Assembly (NCBI GenBank): GCA_964654155.1
Contig: CAZZGL010000055.1
Coordinates: 1-8,522 of the forward strand
DNA from: CAG-826 sp964654155
GTDB taxonomy: Bacteria > Bacillota_I > Bacilli_A > RFN20 > CAG-826
Reading direction: 5' to 3'
DNA length: 8,522 nt
A program made the translations under genes and the position numbers. Positions 5,782-8,522 of this stretch are shown one piece after another (position 1 is the first letter of the stretch; each line of letters starts with the position of its first letter). The notes beneath the pieces were generated by a model. It saw nothing but the letters and a program-made list of their open reading frames with translations. It was not told the origin of the DNA and ran no database searches.

Positions 5782-7203
5782 TTACCCTTTCTTTGCAATT
5801 ATATTTCTTGCAATATATACACCACATGCTCCTGCTTGGGCAAGACCACGGGTTAATCCAGCTCCATCTCCACCGACAAATAAACCTTTAATACCTTTAA
5901 CTTCTAAGGTATTATCAATATCTGGATGGGCACTATAATATTTAGCCTCAACTCCATATAATAAAGTGTGTTCTGTAGCAATTCCTGGAGTGATTTTATC
6001 TAGTACTTTAATCATTTCAACAATTGATTGCATTGTTTTATATGGTAAGCACAAAGCCAAATCACCTGGTACGGCTTCTTTTAAGGTTGGTCTAACAAAT
6101 CCTTCTCTTAATCTTTTAACGGTTGTTCTTCGACCTTTTAAGATGTCACCAAAGCGTTGCACTAACACAGAACCACAGGCTAATTGATTAGCAAGCGATG
6201 AAACTTTCAAAGCATATTCGTTTGGTTTGTTAAATGGATCTTCAAAATGATGTGAAACTAATAACGCGAAATTAGTATTATCTGAACTATATTTTGAATC
6301 ATTGTATGAATGTCCATTAACATTTACAACACCTTCATAATTTTCCATAACAACATGTCCGCCTGGATTTGAGCAGAATGTTCTTACGGTATTACCTGTA
6401 GATGTTTTATAAACAAATTTTCCTTCATAAAGATGAGCATTTATTTCTTCCATTATTAAATTATTACATTCGACACGGACACCAATATCAACTTGGGTTT
6501 GTGACATTTTAATATTATTTTTTTCAAATATATTGCTAAGCCATTCGCTGCCTTCTCTTCCAACTGCTAAAACGACTTTATCTGCATATATTTTTTCATC
6601 ATTATCTTCAATAATAATTCCTTGAATTTGACCATTTTTAACAAGAATATCGCTTACTGTTGTACCAAATTGCATTTCAATTTTGTCGTTTAAATATGCA
6701 TAGATTCTTGAAAGAATTTTTAGATTTTCTTCTGTTCCTAAGTGACGAACTTTGCTGCGCATTAATTTAACACCAACAGATAACGCTCTTAATTCGATTT
6801 CTTTAACTTTTGGTGTAAATGGATTAGTAATTATTTCTGTTGCCCCAAATTCAAGATTAATACTATCTACATAATTAATTAAATTAATTAGTTCTTCGTT
6901 AGATATATAATCTTGTAACCATCCACCAAACTCAGTGGTGATATTAAATTTTCCATCAGAATAAGCACCAGCACCACCAAAGCCTGAAGTAATAGAGCAA
7001 GCTGGAAAACATTCTCTGTATCCTTCTTTATTAAGAGGACATTTATCGATTTTATGATTCAAAACCGGGCAATTTCTTGTATGTATATCTCTTCCTTTAT
7101 CAATTAATAAAATACATTTGCTAGGATCTAATTTACTAAGTTCATAAGCACAAAAGTATCCTGCAGGACCTGCACCAACAATAATGACATCATATTTTCT
7201 CAT
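5782..7203 (-). CDS. COG2509-type NAD(P)/FAD-dependent dehydrogenase
   Basis: This is a cytoplasmic flavoprotein of the uncharacterised FAD-dependent dehydrogenase group COG2509. The N-terminal Rossmann dinucleotide motif is VGAGPAG (residues 9-15), followed by the FAD ribose acid LLIDKGRD (32-39). A glycine-rich substrate/flavin loop SGFGGAGAYSDGK spans 73-85. VVLAVGREGSEWL (210-222) is the second nucleotide-contact segment, and the C-terminal FAD motif LFVGGDGAGLTRG spans 441-453. Four cysteines lie between the first motif and the glycine loop, at 45, 55, 65 and 69, a pattern that could hold an iron-sulfur cluster or metal. The electron donor and acceptor are unknown. At 473 aa the length is normal for the group. 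GGAGG (complement of 7213-7217), 9 nt before the ATG, sets the start. It is first in an operon with the CofE-like gene. A TATAAT promoter at 7227-7255 lies close upstream, and a structured RNA with a terminator lies beyond it. Confidence 0.9.
   Translation of the reverse strand: MRKYDVIIVGAGPAGYFCAYELSKLDPSKCILLIDKGRDIHTRNCPVLNHKIDKCPLNKEGYRECFPACSITSGFGGAGAYSDGKFNITTEFGGWLQDYISNEELINLINYVDSINLEFGATEIITNPFTPKVKEIELRALSVGVKLMRSKVRHLGTEENLKILSRIYAYLNDKIEMQFGTTVSDILVKNGQIQGIIIEDNDEKIYADKVVLAVGREGSEWLSNIFEKNNIKMSQTQVDIGVRVECNNLIMEEINAHLYEGKFVYKTSTGNTVRTFCSNPGGHVVMENYEGVVNVNGHSYNDSKYSSDNTNFALLVSHHFEDPFNKPNEYALKVSSLANQLACGSVLVQRFGDILKGRRTTVKRLREGFVRPTLKEAVPGDLALCLPYKTMQSIVEMIKVLDKITPGIATEHTLLYGVEAKYYSAHPDIDNTLEVKGIKGLFVGGDGAGLTRGLAQAGACGVYIARNIIAKKG
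5785..5790 (-). promoter_or_regulatory. Ribosome binding site deciding the start of the ligase-like gene
   Basis: AAAGGG on the minus strand forms the last two sense codons of the FAD dehydrogenase (Lys-Gly), immediately before its TAA (5782-5784). It lies 11 nt before the ATG at 5773. Ribosomes ending the first gene would be placed at the second, so the pair is probably translationally coupled. Confidence 0.6.
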
Positions 7204-7226
7204 AGACTTATTCCTCCAAGAACTTT

Positions 7227-7255
7227 ATTATAAATAAAAAGTCCTTAAATATCTA
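7227..7255 (-). promoter_or_regulatory. Proximal promoter of the FAD dehydrogenase-ligase operon
   Basis: On the minus strand, -35 TAGATA (complement of 7250-7255, 4/6) and a perfect -10 TATAAT (complement of 7227-7232) are 17 bp apart. Transcription would begin near 7220-7223, about 20 nt before the ATG and just ahead of the GGAGG. It would let the operon be expressed independently of the structured RNA upstream. Confidence 0.55.
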
Positions 7256-7321
7256 TAGAAAATAAAAAAATTAGTAATTACGCTACGGCTTTCGCAAAGT
7301 CAAAGATGAAGCTTCTTTTTT

Positions 7322-7350
7322 AAAAAAAGGCCAGAAACTTTTTAGTTTCT
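7322..7350 (-). terminator. Rho-independent terminator of the structured RNA
   Basis: On the minus strand a 7-bp stem, AGAAACT and AGTTTCT, has an AAAA loop and is followed by GGCC and seven T. The stem occupies 7333-7339 with 7344-7350 and the U run is 7322-7328. The 5' arm overlaps by two bases an alternative helix (7349-7354 with 7369-7374). Confidence 0.75.
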
Positions 7351-7463
7351 TAACAGCCCTCTAAAAGAGTTAAGGATATAGCGCTCACTCTTTTGCGTCT
7401 ACTCTCTTGTAAACCTATGTTTATGATAGATAATCTATCAAAGGGGAGCTATATTCGCCTGCT
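7322..7463 (-). ncRNA. Unidentified structured RNA (small RNA or riboswitch-like leader), about 140 nt
   Basis: A minus-strand transcription unit with no open frame lies between a promoter (7467-7494) and a terminator (7322-7350). The predicted fold, 5' to 3', is as follows. A closing helix pairs GAATATAGC (complement of 7448-7456) with GCTATATCC (complement of 7374-7382), one mismatch, extended by TTAA/TTAA. Inside it are a 7-bp hairpin TGATAGA-TTA-TCTATCA (7424-7440) and a 5-bp hairpin TAAAC-ATAG-GTTTA (7410-7423). AAAAGAGT (7387-7394) can pair with ACTCTTTT (7363-7370), or CTTAAC (7369-7374) with GTTAAG (7349-7354). These choices exclude one another. I do not recognise it as tmRNA, SRP RNA, RNase P, T-box or a common riboswitch. 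Its position upstream of the FAD gene allows a regulatory leader role. Confidence 0.6.
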
Positions 7464-7466
7464 TAA

Positions 7467-7494
7467 ATAATACAAGTTGACAAAAAAAAGTCAA
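7467..7494 (-). promoter_or_regulatory. Promoter of the structured RNA
   Basis: On the minus strand, -35 TTGACT (complement of 7489-7494, 5/6) and -10 TATTAT (complement of 7467-7472, 5/6) are 16 bp apart. The start point would be about 7460-7464. The -35 box lies within an inverted repeat, GTTGAC-A8-GTCAAC on the plus strand (7476-7495), which could act as an operator or be incidental. Confidence 0.6.
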
Positions 7495-7495
7495 C

Positions 7496-7696
7496 AAAAA
7501 AAGAACAAAGCAGGTTAAGAAACGAAGCCAATTAGAGCTATAATAAGTAATAACTTAAAAGCAATGATTGATTATTTTTCTCTAATCGATGTTAATGAAT
7601 AATTAAACATTGATTTCTGAACGAGTGAGAAGAAAATAATAAATTTAATATAATCCGCATTAAAGGCGAAAATGAACAAATATAACTAAATAAAAG
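7496..7696. other. Gene-free stretch, possibly decayed transposon sequence
   Basis: No intact gene is visible. On the plus strand, a frame from about 7527 reads KPIRAIISNNLKAMIDYF...SLIDVNE before a stop, then NIDF and TSEKKIINLI between further stops. This looks like former coding sequence, possibly the upstream part of the IS66 gene that follows, but I could not match it to that family. Confidence 0.3.
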
Positions 7697-8187
7697 ATGC
7701 ATTATTACGGGTGTATTTATCACCATGTCAACAATGAGGAAGCAGAAAAATTACAATTATTTAAAGATTAAAGATTATTCAATTAAGAAAAGAGATATTA
7801 AAAAGAAATAAGTATAAAAAGTATGCAGAACTAGCAATTTTTCAATATGAACAAAACTTCATATATTTTGACACTTACAAAGCAATCAATTGTGTTTTAC
7901 AAAGAAAAGAATCATTTTTAGAAATATTGAATGATGGGCAATTAGAATTAAGTAATAACTCAGCAGAAAGAGGAGTTAAACCTTTTGTCATAGCTAGAAA
8001 GAACTTCTTATTTTCTAATACATCAAACGGTGCTGAGTCATCAGTAATTATTTTCTCTATTCTTCAAACGGCAATAGCTAATGGATTAAATGCTAAATTA
8101 TATTTAAAAACTCTTATAGATAGAATTAAGCCTGATTCAACGGAAGCAGAATTAGAAATGCTTTTACCTTGGAAAATCAAGCTATAG
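7697..8187 (+). pseudogene. C-terminal remnant of an IS66-family transposase (TnpC)
   Basis: The continuous open part, 7765-8187, reads through KKYAELAIFQYEQNF, TYKAINCVLQRKESFLEIL, NDGQLELSNNSAERGVKPF, ARKNFLFSNTSNGAESS and LLPWKIKL, then TAG. This is the C-terminal third of an IS66 DDE transposase. LSNNSAERGVKPF carries the third catalytic acid (the Glu of NxAER), and RKNFLFSNT is the family signature. Before 7765 similarity continues in another frame (GCIYHHVNNEEAEKLQLFKD, 7709-7761) and ends in stops. The first two catalytic Asp residues, the zinc-finger region and the N-terminus are absent, where IS66 TnpC is normally about 500 aa. An ATG at 7927 is internal to the conserved region and is not a real start. 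There are no accessory tnpA/tnpB genes and no clear terminal inverted repeats. Confidence 0.85.
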
Positions 8188-8202
8188 TTTTCGCATGGAT
8201 AT

Positions 8203-8230
8203 TTTTGACACTTACATTTTAAAATGTGAG
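8203..8230. repeat. Short palindrome and direct repeat just after the IS66 remnant
   Basis: ACATTTTAAAATGT at 8214-8227 is a perfect 14-bp palindrome, extendable to 8211-8230 with one G-T pair. Its left side overlaps TTTTGACACTTACA (8203-8216), which is identical to 7866-7879 inside the transposase remnant. It may belong to the old right end of the element. Confidence 0.4.
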
Positions 8231-8234
8231 GTAC

Positions 8235-8258
8235 AAAAAAAGCCCGATAGAATCGGAC
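8235..8258 (-). terminator. Leftward rho-independent terminator
   Basis: On the minus strand GTCCGAT and ATCGGGC pair over 7 bp (one G-U) around a TCT loop, followed by seven T. On the plus strand the same stem has a C-A mismatch, so the leftward direction is favoured. It lies 14 nt past the CCA-ended tRNA-like sequence at 8273-8288. Confidence 0.65.
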
Positions 8259-8272
8259 ATTTTTGGACAAAT

Positions 8273-8288
8273 TGGTGCCCTCCACGAG
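8273..8288 (-). other. tRNA 3'-end-like sequence (possible tRNA remnant or attachment core)
   Basis: On the minus strand, CTCGTGGAGGGCACCA reads like a 5-nt T-stem arm, a 7-nt acceptor strand GGAGGGC, discriminator A and encoded CCA, with a terminator 14 nt downstream. No tRNA body is present: the sequence upstream lacks a proper TTCRA T-loop and the complementary GCCCTCC 5' acceptor strand. It may be a truncated tRNA gene or the core left by an integrating element, or a coincidence. Confidence 0.3.
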
Positions 8289-8296
8289 TAGATTTT

Positions 8297-8354
8297 AGAC
8301 AAAATTATTAAGAAATAATAATCGATTATTTCTTAAAATAATTCAGTCTTGTCT
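8297..8354. repeat. 58-bp imperfect inverted repeat
   Basis: Three paired blocks nest around an AATCG loop: TTAAGAAATAAT (8308-8319) with ATTATTTCTTAA (8325-8336), 12 perfect bp; AATTA (8303-8307) with TAATT (8339-8343); and AGACAA (8297-8302) with TTGTCT (8349-8354). Only small bulges on the right side interrupt it. It is too AT-rich and lacks a clean T run to call it a terminator. Confidence 0.7.
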
Positions 8355-8366
8355 TAATTCATGAAA

Positions 8367-8413
8367 ATAGTAAAATTTAATACTTTACTATAGTCTGTAT
8401 CAAACCTGTATCA
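8367..8413. repeat. Hairpin followed by a short direct repeat
   Basis: ATAGTAAA (8367-8374) and TTTACTAT (8384-8391) form an 8-bp inverted repeat with a 9-nt loop. Directly after it, CTGTATCA occurs twice, at 8395-8402 and 8406-8413, with an 11-bp period, about one helical turn. This could be a protein-binding site. No gene lies next to it within the window. Confidence 0.4.
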
Positions 8414-8419
8414 TTTAAA

Positions 8420-8446
8420 ACGGAGAAAAATAGGCTCCGTCTTTTT
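8420..8446. terminator. Bidirectional terminator-like hairpin
   Basis: ACGGAG (8420-8425) and CTCCGT (8435-8440) pair around a 9-nt loop. CTTTTT follows on the plus strand and TTTTA on the minus strand. No gene directly upstream on either strand is visible inside the window. Confidence 0.6.
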
Positions 8447-8522
8447 AGCGTTCAGAATATTTAAAAATCCGATAATCCCCCTATAACCCTCTGGATTATA
8501 CATAAAAATATATTATATATAA
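8447..8522. other. AT-rich right edge with one hairpin
   Basis: ATAATCC (8472-8478) and GGATTAT (8493-8499) form a 7-bp inverted repeat with a pyrimidine-rich loop, followed by an AT-only run to the edge. No coding sequence is seen. Confidence 0.4.

Noticed and set aside
5774..5827. 18-residue cysteine-rich N-terminal extension of the ligase-like protein
   Set aside because: It lies wholly inside the 3' end of the FAD dehydrogenase. AGGAG is only about one base from that ATG, and the family's conserved sequence begins at the later methionine.
5691..6187. Three plus-strand open frames (5691-5891, 5720-5938, 5966-6187)
   Set aside because: They lie antisense to the ligase-like gene and the FAD dehydrogenase, have no ribosome site, and their sequences are mirror frames of well-recognised proteins.
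7322..7463. Identity of the structured RNA as a tetrahydrofolate riboswitch (GAGAGTAGA is shared) or a manganese (yybP-ykoY) riboswitch (plus-strand AAAGGGGAG)
   Set aside because: Only these short strings match. The remaining conserved bases and the stem order are absent, and the second string lies on the untranscribed strand.
7322..7463. 6S RNA, tmRNA, SRP RNA or T-box leader
   Set aside because: The ends do not pair into the long 6S helix. There is no tRNA-like domain, no SRP GGAAG tetraloop region and no T-box sequence before the terminator.
8064..8285. Minus-strand open frame of 73 codons starting at a GTG
   Set aside because: Most of it is antisense to the IS66 transposase remnant, and its start lies in the tRNA-like CCA sequence and its terminator. 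No recognisable protein.
8289..8370. A complete tRNA gene on the minus strand ending at 8273
   Set aside because: No GCCCTCC 5' acceptor strand, no D-arm or anticodon arm, and no TTCRA T-loop in the required positions.
1..8522. Mollicutes code with TGA as tryptophan
   Set aside because: All tryptophans in the intact genes are TGG, and TGA occurs only as stops in decayed sequence. The data fit the standard bacterial code.
1..8522. CRISPR array, toxin-antitoxin pair, phage or defence module
   Set aside because: No regularly spaced repeats and no such gene pairs. The MazG-like protein stands alone and is a nucleotide pyrophosphohydrolase, not part of a MazEF-type pair.

Overview
The window comes from an AT-rich, low-GC Gram-positive-type bacterium. 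It shows AGGAGG-like ribosome binding sites, sigma-A-like promoters, short U-tailed terminators and gut Bacilli/Erysipelotrichia/Mollicutes-like gene content. Tryptophan is written as TGG throughout and the intact genes end in TAA, so nothing suggests reassigned TGA. The exact order or genus cannot be told from the sequence.

Layout from left to right. 1-281 is non-coding and ends in a promoter. 282-1127 (+) is a Cof-type HAD phosphatase that stops at a bidirectional terminator. 1176-~1425 (-) is the frameshifted C-terminal remnant of an unknown protein, cut off on its 5' side by a decayed IS200/IS605-family element (~1440-2135) whose tnpA (1569-2025) carries several stops and two frameshifts. 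2231-2560 (-) is a MazG-like pyrophosphohydrolase. It diverges from 2776-4497 (+), a GH13 alpha-amylase-family protein in which residues normally invariant for catalysis are replaced. The shared ~215 bp control region has promoters for both directions and a perfect 6-2-6 inverted repeat. After a convergent terminator, a two-gene operon reads leftward: a COG2509-type FAD-dependent dehydrogenase (5782-7203) followed 8 bp later by a homologue of coenzyme F420-0:L-glutamate ligase (4583-5773).

Upstream of that operon, 7322-7463 (-) looks like an unrecognised structured RNA. It has its own promoter, a closing helix around two hairpins, and a terminator, so it is either an independent small RNA or a riboswitch-like leader of the FAD gene. 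Further right are the C-terminal end of a decayed IS66 transposase (~7697-8187) and a gene-free tail (8188-8522). The tail is rich in hairpins and includes a tRNA-3'-end-like CCA sequence followed by a leftward terminator, and a 58-bp imperfect inverted repeat.

The intact genes are housekeeping or metabolic (phosphatase, nucleotide clean-up, maltodextrin-type protein, redox/ligase pair) and sit between two decayed insertion sequences. No defence system, CRISPR array or phage module is visible. The most interesting items are the unidentified structured RNA and the probable GH13 pseudoenzyme.
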